From IMG/VR virus record IMGVR_UViG_3300035698_006372, positions 1-58,738 of that record: 58,738 bases of DNA; one strand, given 5' to 3'. This DNA comes from a virus. The translations under genes were made by a program, and so were the position numbers. Shown piece after piece: positions 44,001 through 51,211 of this stretch. The notes beneath the pieces are model-generated. The model saw only the letters and a list, made by a program, of their open reading frames with translations. It searched no databases and was not told the DNA's origin. Position 1 is the stretch's first letter. Each line of letters opens with the position of its first letter.

Positions 44001-46009
44001 GACTGAAGCCCGCTATCCGTGAGAAAGTTCAGAACGAGTGGTCTCAGAATGGTGGTGTCATCGTGGCGACCTGTGCTTTCGGCATGGGTATTGACAAGCC
44101 CGATGTCCGGTTCGTCATCCACTCGGGGCTTTCCCCGAGCATTGAGGACTGGTATCAGGCGTGTGTCTATCCAGATTCGATGATATTAACGCCAGAAGGG
44201 GAGATGGAGGCATCTGATATCTCCGAGGGGGATATTGTAGCAACCATTGGGGAAGATGGTGATATATCTTCAAACAGGGTCGTTAAGAAAATTCTAGGAC
44301 ATTCTAGCGAGTGGGTCAGAATCAGGACAAAATACGGTTCTGAAATACTGGTGACTCCGAATCATCCTGTGTATTTGCGAATGGACAAGCGGTACGAAAG
44401 AGCGGATAAGTGCAAAACTGGAGATGGAATACTCAATGCCGAACACTCAAGGGAATATTCTCCAAAGGATTACAATTTTCTCGATTTCGTGAATACCGAC
44501 TTGACCTATGTTATGGTGTCACCATCTGTTTTAGACAAGGTGCGGAGTGCTCTTTCTCCTGTTGAAATGCAGAGAATATTCCAACTAAATCGTCCGCATG
44601 ATTATTCTGCATACGGGAAAGGGAAGAGGGCTCGGCTATCATGCTGGGCTGATGCGTGTAGAAAAGCAGGGGTAGAGACAGAAGAGCTATATAAGAATGT
44701 CTCAAAAATAGGCACGAGGAGCGGCACCTCTCTTGCTCGGCCTTGTTCTATGGATGGAGATTTTGGATGGCTATTGGGGATACTTGTGACAGATGGGCAC
44801 ATAAAACAAGTCAAGTCCAAGAGAATGGGAGACACCAGAAGAATTACGTTTGGTAATACTGATTCTAAAATCTTGTTAAAATTTGAGAGAATTGTTGGCT
44901 CATACGGACTTAATTGCAGCAAATACAAAAGAAAAGAGAGACAAGGAGAAAAAGAGTTTTGGGAGCTTTCCGTGTCCTCTCAACCATTGGTTGATGTTCT
45001 CGTCGCATTCGGAATGAAGGTGGGTGCAAAGTCGTACAATGTTTTATGTGATGACAAGATTAAATCTGCACCCCTTGGTTTTATCGGGGGATTCCTCGCG
45101 GGTTGTTTTGACGGAGACGGCAATTACTCAAAGCAAAATAATTCTTTCAGAATACATTCGGCATCTTGGGCGATGGTATCCTCGATGGTTGGTATTCTTC
45201 GCATGCACGGAATAAGAATGAAAATTCACACCGAGACATATCGTGGACCCGATAAGTTTGGTGCGAAGTCCCCATTCGGCTACTGTGGGGCGATATCTGG
45301 TGCCGGGAGCATTTCAGAGTTCTTGGCTCTTACTTCTGATTATAGCGTAAAGGAACAATCCTGTGATATTGAGAGCATTCGATGTCGAAGGAAAAGGAAA
45401 CCGTGCGAAGAAGATGCCATAATAGAGATTGAATCTGTCAGCATGAGTTCTCCTACGGTCAATTTTGCAGTAGAGTCCGACAATAATTATTTTGTGGATG
45501 GCGTTTTAACTCATAATTGTGGACGGGCCGGGCGTGACGGCAAGGAATCTCTTTGTCTGACCGTCTGCGACTTCAAAGACGATTATCGGACTCAGATGTT
45601 CCTGATTGACATGACGAACCCGACCGGGGCCGATGTGAAAAGGTTCTGGGCATGGCTCCAACTTGTAGCGTCGAAACAGATGGCTCCCGGAGAGAAGACG
45701 ACCGAAGTTAAGATGACTCAGAAAGTCATGAAAGAGGAGTCCGGGTGTCTCAACGTCGGCGCGTGTATCTCAGTTCTAAAGAAGAGCGGACTCGTTGAGA
45801 CGCTCGGCAGGGGCCGGTACAAGGTCAATCTGAAGGACGTGGTCATCGAAACTGATGTGCTCACGGCTGCGAGAAACGATAAGGTTGCGAAGCTCAATCA
45901 GGTCTGTGACTTCTATCGGATGTCCGGGTGCCGCTTCAAGTTCGTCTGTGACTATTTCGGGGATATGTCCTTTCCGGGTAGCTGTGGGAATTGTGACAAC
46001 TGTACGTAA
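41078..46009 (+). CDS. recQ: RecQ-type DNA helicase with three inteins (1643 aa precursor)
   Basis: The extein of about 514 residues carries RecQ superfamily 2 helicase motifs: FREGQEEVVNEVV, Walker A PTGYGK|SLVYQLP, VVVSPLIALMKDQV, ALYVAPERFR, Walker B IDEAH|CISRWGHDFRP, LTATAT, GIIYSTTRKEAEEICAYL, and motif VI HSGLSPSIEDWYQA|CGRAGRDG, plus a zinc-binding/winged-helix C-terminus (CNVGAC-like, ending CGNCDNCT). Bars mark intein positions. Each intein interrupts a catalytic motif, so the helicase is inactive until all three splice. The gene starts almost directly at its TATAAT promoter. Confidence 0.88.
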   Translation: MTTLLDKIRAKNLAGQAPAPMVTTSPGKPAKSLRMSAREALKVFGHEAFREGQEEVVNEVVSGTGGVLAIFPTGYGKCLGGDVGVLMYSGRTKNVKDVRSGDELMGPDSSPRRVVSITSGHGDLYEVVPRKGDPYVTNGEHLISLRRTEKELAGKLSTVAAKDWESKTNNFKHVHKGWRTGVDFPECYVSEIVTPYFLGLWLGDGSSDFPHITTADGEIKDFVRSHAAKLCLKVRTNWKKGSLANTYCITSGRSGGGAGHHPNQLLHAMREMGVINDKHIPYEYLVNSRENRLELLAGLIDSDGCLNGECCYELTFKIERLAKDAVFLARSLGLAAYCTKCRKKCFNNGKTGTYFRIGISGDVEEIPVLLKRKRAKKRIAIKNHMNVGITVKPYGKGNYYGFMLDGDHLFLLDDFTVTHNSLVYQLPSLMSNNLTVVVSPLIALMKDQVDKLQSLGVNAILINSTLSEMETRIALAEVSSGGITALYVAPERFRNKQFIGAISNMDIDILAIDEAHCFIGDTMVLTPYGERRIDSLRVGDEVISGQDVEPVVRKVSRLFLHRGLDVWKISINGRDIYCDGGQQFFVKSIGFVRVDNIRCGHEIIIEESDGGVRSLRDCPGDATQERSSAEQVLFSGMPEEGVGEDQKCSDGGEDMSVVRGDISDQAGIQDSALFDSVWPAFGSEEAGGIGEDDSGQPNEEGRSQKGRWGYFGWEGQVQDEPGRKRSRLNEAGEVTGGCGEILAEPHCKDRTLPGWEWLSNTLQTGLVVAISEGGSGSGRPVAQGVEDTRRRPAEGVVFKVARVEGVSRVERGSTLTTGECLGKNPVGVRLYDIEVEGSHNFFANGSLAHNCISRWGHDFRPAYSDLGGAAEMLNPRMVVALTATATTKVQDDICHVLGMPNAKRFVRSVYRSNLQLAVVHQSGYGRMQCITEVAKDFIGEGNNTGIIYSTTRKEAEEICAYLRERNVPAMFYHAGLKPAIREKVQNEWSQNGGVIVATCAFGMGIDKPDVRFVIHSGLSPSIEDWYQACVYPDSMILTPEGEMEASDISEGDIVATIGEDGDISSNRVVKKILGHSSEWVRIRTKYGSEILVTPNHPVYLRMDKRYERADKCKTGDGILNAEHSREYSPKDYNFLDFVNTDLTYVMVSPSVLDKVRSALSPVEMQRIFQLNRPHDYSAYGKGKRARLSCWADACRKAGVETEELYKNVSKIGTRSGTSLARPCSMDGDFGWLLGILVTDGHIKQVKSKRMGDTRRITFGNTDSKILLKFERIVGSYGLNCSKYKRKERQGEKEFWELSVSSQPLVDVLVAFGMKVGAKSYNVLCDDKIKSAPLGFIGGFLAGCFDGDGNYSKQNNSFRIHSASWAMVSSMVGILRMHGIRMKIHTETYRGPDKFGAKSPFGYCGAISGAGSISEFLALTSDYSVKEQSCDIESIRCRRKRKPCEEDAIIEIESVSMSSPTVNFAVESDNNYFVDGVLTHNCGRAGRDGKESLCLTVCDFKDDYRTQMFLIDMTNPTGADVKRFWAWLQLVASKQMAPGEKTTEVKMTQKVMKEESGCLNVGACISVLKKSGLVETLGRGRYKVNLKDVVIETDVLTAARNDKVAKLNQVCDFYRMSGCRFKFVCDYFGDMSFPGSCGNCDNCT
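41309..42337 (+). other. RecQ intein 1 in the P-loop (343 aa, LAGLIDADG)
   Basis: Begins CLGGDVGVLMYSGRTKNVKD and ends LLDDFTVTHN before Ser of SLVYQLP, the Walker A serine. Endonuclease motifs are FLGLWLGDG and LLAGLIDSDG. Insertion between GK and S is a common intein site because the codons are so conserved. Confidence 0.9.
42626..43627 (+). other. RecQ intein 2 in the DEAH box, with overprinted endonuclease (334 aa)
   Basis: N-terminal splicing block CFIGDTMVLTPYGERRID and VGDEVIS; C-terminal block VRLYDIEVEGSHNFFANGSL then AHN before Cys of CISRWG. The ~230 residues between have no LAGLIDADG or HNH motif and a strange Gly/Glu/Arg/Ser composition, because the same DNA encodes a real endonuclease in the +1 frame (42879-43619). 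The intein frame stays open throughout. Confidence 0.85.
42879..43619 (+). CDS. Vsr-like homing endonuclease encoded out of frame inside RecQ intein 2 (246 aa)
   Basis: In the +1 frame relative to the helicase, an ATG opens a 246-residue protein with two zinc ribbons (C12-C15-C33-C37 and C55-C58-C73-C77), a NUMOD3-type motif (RMTRDNPMKREEVRKAVG, about 91-108), and a C-terminal PD-(D/E)xK/Vsr-like nuclease (HYKLDLSWPSLKVAVEVDGP then RKELFLRSLGWKVFRVSNEE). Its stop lies nine bases before the intein ends. All expected domains of a mobile endonuclease are intact. Free-standing Vsr-like endonucleases are known inside split inteins; here the host intein is not split but overprinted. Confidence 0.85.
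   Translation: MKSLSKSQTVVCEVCGTVREMRLRKGRPPSKYCSRGCQRKGSGKTRSVPTVGKTCPSCGETFQTKPGYRTRHCSTLCGQRSEAKKLEASERMTRDNPMKREEVRKAVGDILAGKDKFKTNRGGNGRGSTRPEKSLAVAGRFSLNHIVRTGHCRDGSGYPTHYKLDLSWPSLKVAVEVDGPSHKALKIQDADQRKELFLRSLGWKVFRVSNEEALLQPGNALGRIRLGCGFTTSKLKEVITSLQMAP
44162..45517 (+). other. RecQ intein 3 in helicase motif VI (452 aa, LAGLIDADG)
   Basis: Begins CVYPDSMILTPEGEMEASDI and ends NYFVDGVLTHN before Cys of CGRAGRDG, the arginine-finger motif. Endonuclease motifs are LLGILVTDG and FLAGCFDGDG. The intein DNA is A/T-rich relative to the extein. Confidence 0.9.
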
Positions 46010-46026
46010 GCGAAGTACAGGCCGGA

Positions 46027-46058
46027 AGCCCCTTCCGGGAGACCGGAGGGGGCTTTTT
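46027..46058 (+). terminator. Rho-independent terminator after recQ
   Basis: AGCCCCTTCCGG GAGA CCGGAGGGGGCT then TTTTC. Strong 11-12 bp stem with a GAGA loop. Confidence 0.9.
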
Positions 46059-46061
46059 CTT

Positions 46062-46096
46062 TACGAATTATTTGATATTGCGAGCCTATGTAGAAG
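46062..46096 (+). promoter_or_regulatory. Class B promoter-like element
   Basis: TACGAATTATTTGATATT then GCGAGCCTATGTAGAAGGAG: class B followed at once by a ribosome binding site for the gene at 46106. Confidence 0.6.
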
Positions 46097-46105
46097 GAGA
46101 CCCCA

Positions 46106-46385
46106 ATGAATGATACACGGGCAGCGAGAGAATTGGTGGCAGCCGCGAGAGAGCCTGAGGCTGCGAGGGTACTGACTCCCGGCGTCTACATGGGATGGGC
46201 ACCTGAAGCTATGGAGGCTATCGTCAGGCCCATGTTTCAGGCCACAGAGCACATGAAGAGTGCTCAGGAGTACACCAGTGGCAAGGATAGAGAGCTTGAC
46301 TCACCTCAAGCGGATGGTTAAAGTTTCCGCTGACAGTGCCAAGATTCGGGCTGACATTCAGAAAGCCATGAATGGTCGCGCCTGA
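46106..46385 (+). pseudogene. N-terminal-motif gene with apparent frameshift
   Basis: It starts MNDTRAARELVAAAREPEAA and reads to a stop at 46319-46321. In the next frame a continuation LTHLKRMVKVSADSAKIRAD ends at 46385, so one ~93-residue protein seems broken near 46300. The first 40 bases are almost identical to the start at 27219, which also has a frame break. Sequencing error, pseudogene or recoding remain possible. Confidence 0.45.
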
Positions 46386-46428
46386 TTTTCCGTATTTCTC
46401 ATGGTCTCTGTCAGTATAGTGACATGAG
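46386..46428 (+). promoter_or_regulatory. Class A promoter-like element
   Basis: TTTCCGTATTTCTCATGGTC, then TGTCAGTATAGTGACATGAGG. The TTCCGTATT and AGTATAGTGA boxes are shared with five other sites. Precedes the gene at 46445. Confidence 0.7.
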
Positions 46429-46444
46429 GACAACGGAGGGGACT

Positions 46445-47572
46445 ATGGACTTTGAAGGAATTGCCAATCGCGTGGCCGCTTCAGTGGTAGGGCGTTTTCG
46501 TGTCCCAGACCATCTTTCTGGTGGTCGGCTTAGTCGGGTGAAGGCTGCACTGGCAGTCCTTGAGGCAGGATATCAGAACAAGCAAATCTGGAATGTTGAC
46601 TACAAGGAAGCCAAGGAGGCCCTGATCCGTGCCGTGGAAGGGGCCGGAGATGTCTTGCAGTCCGACTTTCTGAGCTACTGGAAAGAGCAGAGAAGGCTTC
46701 ATGGCGAAGAGACATGGACTGAGTCCGTCTCCGATGTGTATTACGGTTTTCCGAGCGGGCTCTATCAGTTGGGTTCATTCGTCAAGAAGCTGAGGAAATA
46801 TGACGGGTATCTTCTTTCCGAGATGGACGAGTTCATCGAGCAGTGGCTCCCTGTTGCGAAGGCGATAAAGGAACTCAAGCCTTTCATCGAGAAGGGTCGT
46901 AAGCTGAACCCGGACGCCAAGCCCAAGGATGTGTATGTGGCCCCGAGAACATCGACGGCTGGTCTGAAAATGATTCGGGATGCACTGGAGAAGGTCGTTG
47001 TCCATGAGAGGGGCAAGCTGGAAGACCAAGTCGCCGGACGGTACATGAAGGCCGCACGGCGCTTTCTGGACGGGCGCGAGTCTAGTCAAATCGTCTATGA
47101 CTTCTACAAGCGTGACCCCGAAATCCGTCCTGTCGTTGACCGGATGGTCGTTGAGACAGGCGAGAAGAGCTATCGTCGGTCCGACCCCAAAACCTTCGAG
47201 CTTTCCGGGGATGCCGAGGGTGTCGCCATGCGGGCAGCCAAGGGGGCCGTGAAGGACATCGTCGAGCGCTACCTTTACAAGAATCAGAACAAGATAGGGT
47301 CTATCGTCGAGCGTAAGGGTGGACTAGAGAAAATCAAGGTTGCCTATGGCAGCTTGGCGGGTTGGGGATTTGAGGGAGAGCTGGTTTGCGTGTTTGGTGA
47401 TGGCACTCAGTTTACTGTGAGGAACAAGGTGGTCTACAAGATGAGCATGCGCGGGACGGATTTTGTTCAGTTTCCGACGACCTTCCATCGGGTTGTCTGG
47501 CCGGACGGCAAGCGGAGCGCCATGGTTCCTGAGAAGCAGATGAATGAGGATTGGGCAAAGGCGGTGTTATGA
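46445..47572 (+). CDS. Hypothetical protein, first gene of a three-gene operon (375 aa)
   Basis: The start follows ACGGAGGGGACT. It begins MDFEGIANRVAASVVGRFRV, the recurrent N-terminal motif. The middle is helical (MDEFIEQWLPVAKAIKELKP, about 136-155) with a charged region, and the C-terminus is beta-rich (LAGWGFEGELVCVFGDGTQF). The stop overlaps the start of the ParB-like gene. Function unknown. Confidence 0.55.
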   Translation: MDFEGIANRVAASVVGRFRVPDHLSGGRLSRVKAALAVLEAGYQNKQIWNVDYKEAKEALIRAVEGAGDVLQSDFLSYWKEQRRLHGEETWTESVSDVYYGFPSGLYQLGSFVKKLRKYDGYLLSEMDEFIEQWLPVAKAIKELKPFIEKGRKLNPDAKPKDVYVAPRTSTAGLKMIRDALEKVVVHERGKLEDQVAGRYMKAARRFLDGRESSQIVYDFYKRDPEIRPVVDRMVVETGEKSYRRSDPKTFELSGDAEGVAMRAAKGAVKDIVERYLYKNQNKIGSIVERKGGLEKIKVAYGSLAGWGFEGELVCVFGDGTQFTVRNKVVYKMSMRGTDFVQFPTTFHRVVWPDGKRSAMVPEKQMNEDWAKAVL

Positions 47573-48561
47573 TGGGCAAGTGGGTACAGTTTGACGACCT
47601 CCCGGATGAGACGCAGGATGATATCATCGGCGAGATTGAGGAACGCTTTGATGTTGAGCATGCTGTAGATGAATTGGGCGGACTTGTCAAGCCTCCGATG
47701 TTCTATGTGCATGACATGCCGATACGCAAGATTACCGGATACCGCCGAACCCCTTCCATGGCTGCGGTGAAGAAGTTCGTTCGGATGCTGAAACACAGCG
47801 AAGCCCCTCCAATCCTCGTCTCCGGGAACAAGTTCATTGACGGTGGTCATCGGTTCGCTGCCTACGTGGAAGCAGGCCGAGAGACAATCCCTGTGATAGA
47901 CGTAGGACGGCTCTTCAAGATGTGGCCCGAATGGGCGCAAGGCGGGGCCGATGAATTGGAGCGGGTGGCATCAAGGGAAGCCAGAATCGCCAACCGGATA
48001 GTCATGGCGTATAAGCAGCCCTTTGACATGGCAAAAATTGCGAAGTACCGGAAGGACTTCCTCATGCTGATGAAGAACATCGGCAGGGTGCATGATTATG
48101 ACGAAGTCCAGATTTGGGCCTCCTATGTCTCGAAATGGAGCCGGGACTTGGATGCCTACCTCTACCGTTACCTGATAGAAGACCTCAAGAACATGCGGTT
48201 CAGGAAGGAGATATCGGAAAGCGATTGGAAGTATTGGGACAAGCGTATCCGAGAGGAGACATGGGGCTTCGTCATCGACATGCGGGTTCCCATTAGCCGA
48301 GCCGATGATTACTGGACCAAGGAAGCGCGTTTCAATCAGTACGAGCGGGAAGTGAAGACGTGGGAGCGGAAAGTCCGGGCACAGTCGCGGAAGGCTTGGA
48401 GGGTGCTTCGGGACTTCGTGGACTGGTACGTCAGACAGAATGAGGGAAGTGCTCCTGTCGTGGATGTCCCTCAGGACGAAAAGATATCAGTGGAAGGCTT
48501 GCTGTCACTTTCCGAGGGCATGATTCAGCGTACAAATTCGAAAAGAGCTTCGGCATATTGA
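47569..48561 (+). CDS. ParB-like N-terminal domain protein (330 aa)
   Basis: ATGATG overlaps the previous stop. Residues 55-112 hold a ParB/sulfiredoxin-like fold with ILVSGNKFIDGGHRFAAYVE, the GGHR phosphate-binding motif, preceded by VKPPMFYVHDMPIRK. In that superfamily this motif binds nucleotide (CTP in ParB). A second part (about 130-300) starts with REARIANRIVMAYKQPF, the recurrent motif placed internally, and is helical. The role could be DNA partition, a nuclease or a modification enzyme. Confidence 0.65.
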   Translation: MMGKWVQFDDLPDETQDDIIGEIEERFDVEHAVDELGGLVKPPMFYVHDMPIRKITGYRRTPSMAAVKKFVRMLKHSEAPPILVSGNKFIDGGHRFAAYVEAGRETIPVIDVGRLFKMWPEWAQGGADELERVASREARIANRIVMAYKQPFDMAKIAKYRKDFLMLMKNIGRVHDYDEVQIWASYVSKWSRDLDAYLYRYLIEDLKNMRFRKEISESDWKYWDKRIREETWGFVIDMRVPISRADDYWTKEARFNQYEREVKTWERKVRAQSRKAWRVLRDFVDWYVRQNEGSAPVVDVPQDEKISVEGLLSLSEGMIQRTNSKRASAY

Positions 48562-49538
48562 AGACTGCCCTTCGCACGTACAAGATCCGTGCGAAGAGGG
48601 TGCTTCCGATGCTTCTGAGGCACCAGCTACCCCTTGTTGTGAACTTCAAGGAACACACGAATGCAGGGGAATACCAGTATCGGAACATTGCGATTTCCAT
48701 GTGGGCGTTTGAGAACCCTACAAGGCTTACCCATATTCTCGCTCACGAGATGGCCCACCACCTGTGGAATATAATCGGAACGGCAGCACAGTCTTTCTGG
48801 TCGAAAATGGTTTCCGGCGACCTCGGAAAGCTGGACTTACGGGAAGTGGTTAAGAAGTACAAGACTGGCTGGATTTTCGACAACAAGGAGATTAAGAGGA
48901 AAGAGCCGGTCGTCTACAACCAGTTGATGGGCTTGGAATACGGGCACTTCGGAAAACTGTCGAAGGTCACCACGATTGAAGAACTACAGGAATACCTTGA
49001 TGAGGGTGGAGCCCCCGTCATCACAGTAAACGCAAAACCTGTTTCCGGGTACGCGAATAAGAACACAAATGAAGCATTTTGCGAAGCGGTTGGTCAGCTT
49101 GTGGCGTATGGCCCTCGGACAGTTCCTTCCGAAGTGGTGTCATGGCTGAAGCAAATCTTGCCAAGTTTGAAGACCGCTTTTGAGTCCGAGGAGAGGGTGG
49201 CTCGCGTTGCCGGGAACATCACGGCTGGAATCATCCAGCCTCCTCCGGCCATGGTGGACGAAATCTACCGGTGGGCGAATGCGCAGGTCGCGGCGCATCA
49301 GGTTCATAATCTCCAGTATAATTTGAAGCTCAATATCGAGTTCGCGGAAGGGGCCGAAGAACAGGCGCGTCAGTCTCGGGCGAAAATCAAGAAGCTGACT
49401 GATGAGGGACGTTCTCCACTTCATTTTTCGATAGAGACTGAGCATGCCGAAGAGCGCGAGAAGCGGGCGAGACAAATTCGGGAACAGCAGGCTTACCACG
49501 AGAAGAAAATCGCCGAACTGGCTAAGGCGGTGTTGTAA
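48558..49538 (+). CDS. Putative zinc metallopeptidase (HEMAHH, 326 aa)
   Basis: Around residue 70, THILAHEMAHHLW is an HExxH zincin motif; TNEAFCEAVGQLVAYGP (about 172) provides a Glu in the position of the third ligand helix. The C-terminus is a coiled coil (RQSRAKIKKLTDEGRSPL; EKRARQIREQQAYHEKKI). The start is a TTG overlapping the upstream stop by four bases; ATG 48609 would remove part of the conserved N-terminal strand. It is the third zincin-type protein in this window. Confidence 0.65.
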   Translation: MKTALRTYKIRAKRVLPMLLRHQLPLVVNFKEHTNAGEYQYRNIAISMWAFENPTRLTHILAHEMAHHLWNIIGTAAQSFWSKMVSGDLGKLDLREVVKKYKTGWIFDNKEIKRKEPVVYNQLMGLEYGHFGKLSKVTTIEELQEYLDEGGAPVITVNAKPVSGYANKNTNEAFCEAVGQLVAYGPRTVPSEVVSWLKQILPSLKTAFESEERVARVAGNITAGIIQPPPAMVDEIYRWANAQVAAHQVHNLQYNLKLNIEFAEGAEEQARQSRAKIKKLTDEGRSPLHFSIETEHAEEREKRARQIREQQAYHEKKIAELAKAVL

Positions 49539-49540
49539 GT

Positions 49541-49581
49541 TTTCCGTATTTGGTTGGTGCCTCATCAGTATAGCGATGTGA
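49541..49581 (+). promoter_or_regulatory. Class A promoter-like element
   Basis: TTTCCGTATTTGGTTGGTGC, then TCATCAGTATAGCGATGTGAG. Followed by the shared leader GCGACAACAACC and GGAGAACACGATG. Confidence 0.7.
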
Positions 49582-49607
49582 GCGACAACAACCAAACGGA
49601 GAACACG

Positions 49608-50030
49608 ATGAGTTCAGCGACATTCACTTTCCCGACACGTCTCCCAATGAACAAGGGCTTTTCCGGCCCGGACTTCCCCGGTTGTATCAATAGTGGTTTC
49701 GCTCCGGCTCTTCTGAAGAGCAAAAGCGCGGCGACCTATCTGGGCAAGCCTTTCATGGTGGGCGGTTCTTTCGCGGTCAAGTTCAGTCAGACCGACTGCA
49801 TTCTGTCTGTCATGCGCGGCAAGCGTACCAAAGAGATGAAGCGTTACAAGGTGCGCTTCTTCAAGACGTATTCGGCTGCCAAGAAGTACTTCTTGAAGCT
49901 GATGGAGCCTATCTCGGCTCAGCGAAAGGAGACCCGTCAGGCGGCTGAAGAGCTTCGTGACGCCAAGTTCGGCACGCCGGGCTACATGAGCGCACTGCTC
50001 AGTGCCAATGACTACGGTCTGGTGGCTTAA
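49608..50030 (+). CDS. Small basic hypothetical protein (140 aa)
   Basis: Class A promoter, shared leader and GGAGAACACG before the ATG. The N-terminal half is beta-rich (GKPFMVGGSFAVKFSQTDCI); the C-terminal half is helical (KYFLKLMEPISAQRKETRQA). High G+C and a strong leader suggest robust expression. Function unknown. Confidence 0.55.
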   Translation: MSSATFTFPTRLPMNKGFSGPDFPGCINSGFAPALLKSKSAATYLGKPFMVGGSFAVKFSQTDCILSVMRGKRTKEMKRYKVRFFKTYSAAKKYFLKLMEPISAQRKETRQAAEELRDAKFGTPGYMSALLSANDYGLVA

Positions 50031-50047
50031 CGGAACGGGGAATTCAA

Positions 50048-50200
50048 ATGAAAGCCAAAACAATGAGGCTTACTCGGGTTTGCTCGTATTGCGGACTGCC
50101 GAAGACATACCGTTCTGAAGATGCTTTACGTCGGGCTGAAAAATCAGGTGGGCACATTCATACTATCTGTGTAAAGAATTTGAAGAAAGGCATTGTATAG
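50048..50200 (+). CDS. Very small zinc-binding-like protein (50 aa)
   Basis: A frame of 50 codons starts 17 nt after the previous stop following ACGGGGAATTCAA. It has CSYCG at residues 12-16 and H-x-H plus C near 38-43, a possible compact zinc finger, with a basic C-terminus (CVKNLKKGIV). A terminator follows directly. Confidence 0.5.
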   Translation: MKAKTMRLTRVCSYCGLPKTYRSEDALRRAEKSGGHIHTICVKNLKKGIV

Positions 50201-50232
50201 CCCGGCTTTCTGAGTCGGGCTTTTCTCTTTTT
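50199..50232 (+). terminator. Rho-independent terminator
   Basis: AGCCCGGCTTTCTGAGTCGGGCT followed by TTTCTCTTTTT. Stem of 5-7 bp; the T tract runs into the class A promoter. Confidence 0.75.
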
Positions 50233-50270
50233 CCGTATTCCTGAGTTGCTCTGTCAGTATAGTGATGTGA
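50230..50270 (+). promoter_or_regulatory. Class A promoter-like element
   Basis: TTTCCGTATTCCTGAGTTGC, then TGTCAGTATAGTGATGTGAG, near-consensus. Followed by AGACAACAACAG and the ribosome binding site of the gene at 50297. Confidence 0.7.
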
Positions 50271-50296
50271 GAGACAACAACAGAATGGAGAACACG

Positions 50297-50617
50297 ATGA
50301 GCGACATCAGTGGGAAGACGATTCTGGCACAGTTGGGCGGAAACCGGTTCCGTGCGATGACCGGCGCGAAGGGCCTTGTGGGTACCGACAACAGTCTGAG
50401 CTTTCGTCTTCCTGGTGGTGGCGGCTTCTGCGAGCACAACATCAACGCTGTGCGCATCACCCTGAACGGTTCCGACCTGTACGACGTGGTCTATATGCGT
50501 ATCCGGGGTAGCAAGCTTACGACTGTGGAAGAGGTCAACGACCTCTACTTCGACAGCTTGCAGGACAGCTTTGAGCGGGCGACGGGTCTGGCGACAAGCC
50601 TGGGAGCGAGGCGGTAA
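50297..50617 (+). CDS. Small conserved phage protein (106 aa)
   Basis: It begins SDISGKTILAQLGGNRFRAM and contains GLVGTDNSLSFRLPG, then AVRITLNGSDLYDVVYMRIRG. I recognise this as a small protein widespread in phages and mobile elements but without an established function. The promoter and leader are shared with the genes at 49608 and 51496. Confidence 0.65.
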   Translation: MSDISGKTILAQLGGNRFRAMTGAKGLVGTDNSLSFRLPGGGGFCEHNINAVRITLNGSDLYDVVYMRIRGSKLTTVEEVNDLYFDSLQDSFERATGLATSLGARR

Positions 50618-50619
50618 CG

Positions 50620-50745
50620 ATGACCGAAGGCAAGACCATTACAATCCCCACGGCAAATGGAACGACGATGACAGTCCATGTCCATGACGGCAACACGACC
50701 GATGAGGACGCCTATTGTGAGCGCATGAGCGCGTACACGAACTGA
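50620..50745 (+). CDS. Very small hypothetical protein (41 aa)
   Basis: The ATG follows the previous stop by two bases. It encodes TIPTANGTTMTVHVHDGNTT and a Cys-containing tail. The spacing implies translational coupling. Function unknown. Confidence 0.4.
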   Translation: MTEGKTITIPTANGTTMTVHVHDGNTTDEDAYCERMSAYTN

Positions 50746-50747
50746 AA

Positions 50748-50960
50748 TTGACTGATGAGTTTTGCTACGGTGTCCGGGACGAACAGACGGGCAAGATAGT
50801 TACTCGTAGCCGGGAAGGGTGGCGAGCCGGGGATAGGGCCAAGGCATTGAACCGTAAAGGTAATTGCCGGGAGAAGCGGACTCAGCCCGACACCATGGGT
50901 CGTCCGGTCTGGACGAAGGCTCTCGGGAGCCGGTACGTGGTTGTGATGAAACAGGACTGA
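50748..50960 (+). CDS. Small basic hypothetical protein (70 aa)
   Basis: TTG start two bases after the upstream stop. The sequence YGVRDEQTGKIVTRSREGWR is a beta-hairpin-like start followed by a basic segment. Start uncertain; operon context supports it. Confidence 0.4.
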   Translation: MTDEFCYGVRDEQTGKIVTRSREGWRAGDRAKALNRKGNCREKRTQPDTMGRPVWTKALGSRYVVVMKQD

Positions 50961-50962
50961 AC

Positions 50963-51211
50963 GTGAGAGTAAAAGAAAGCCAGAATCTACCAGCCGTGAT
51001 TCAAGAGTTGTGCCTTGCGTGTCGGGAATTGGCTACTGGTTTGGGTTATGTGTGTCTGCGTGACATTCTTCATCGCTTGGGCCGTATGTCTGATTATGAC
51101 GAGATAAGGATATCTATCGAAAAGGCGTATCTTGAAAATCAGGATGGTTGGTATTTCACCACAACGAGAATGGGGAATGACATACAAATACAAATTGACA
51201 GGAATGAATAA
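50963..51211 (+). CDS. Small helical hypothetical protein (82 aa)
   Basis: GTG start two bases after the previous stop. Helical (LPAVIQELCLACRELATGLG) and then a winged-helix-like end with DIQIQIDRNE. Overlaps the next ATG by one base. Confidence 0.4.
   Translation: MRVKESQNLPAVIQELCLACRELATGLGYVCLRDILHRLGRMSDYDEIRISIEKAYLENQDGWYFTTTRMGNDIQIQIDRNE

Noticed and set aside
50246-50296. N-terminal extension of the small protein at 50297
   Set aside because: The extension covers the class A promoter box and shared leader, which are conserved in front of other genes in different frames.
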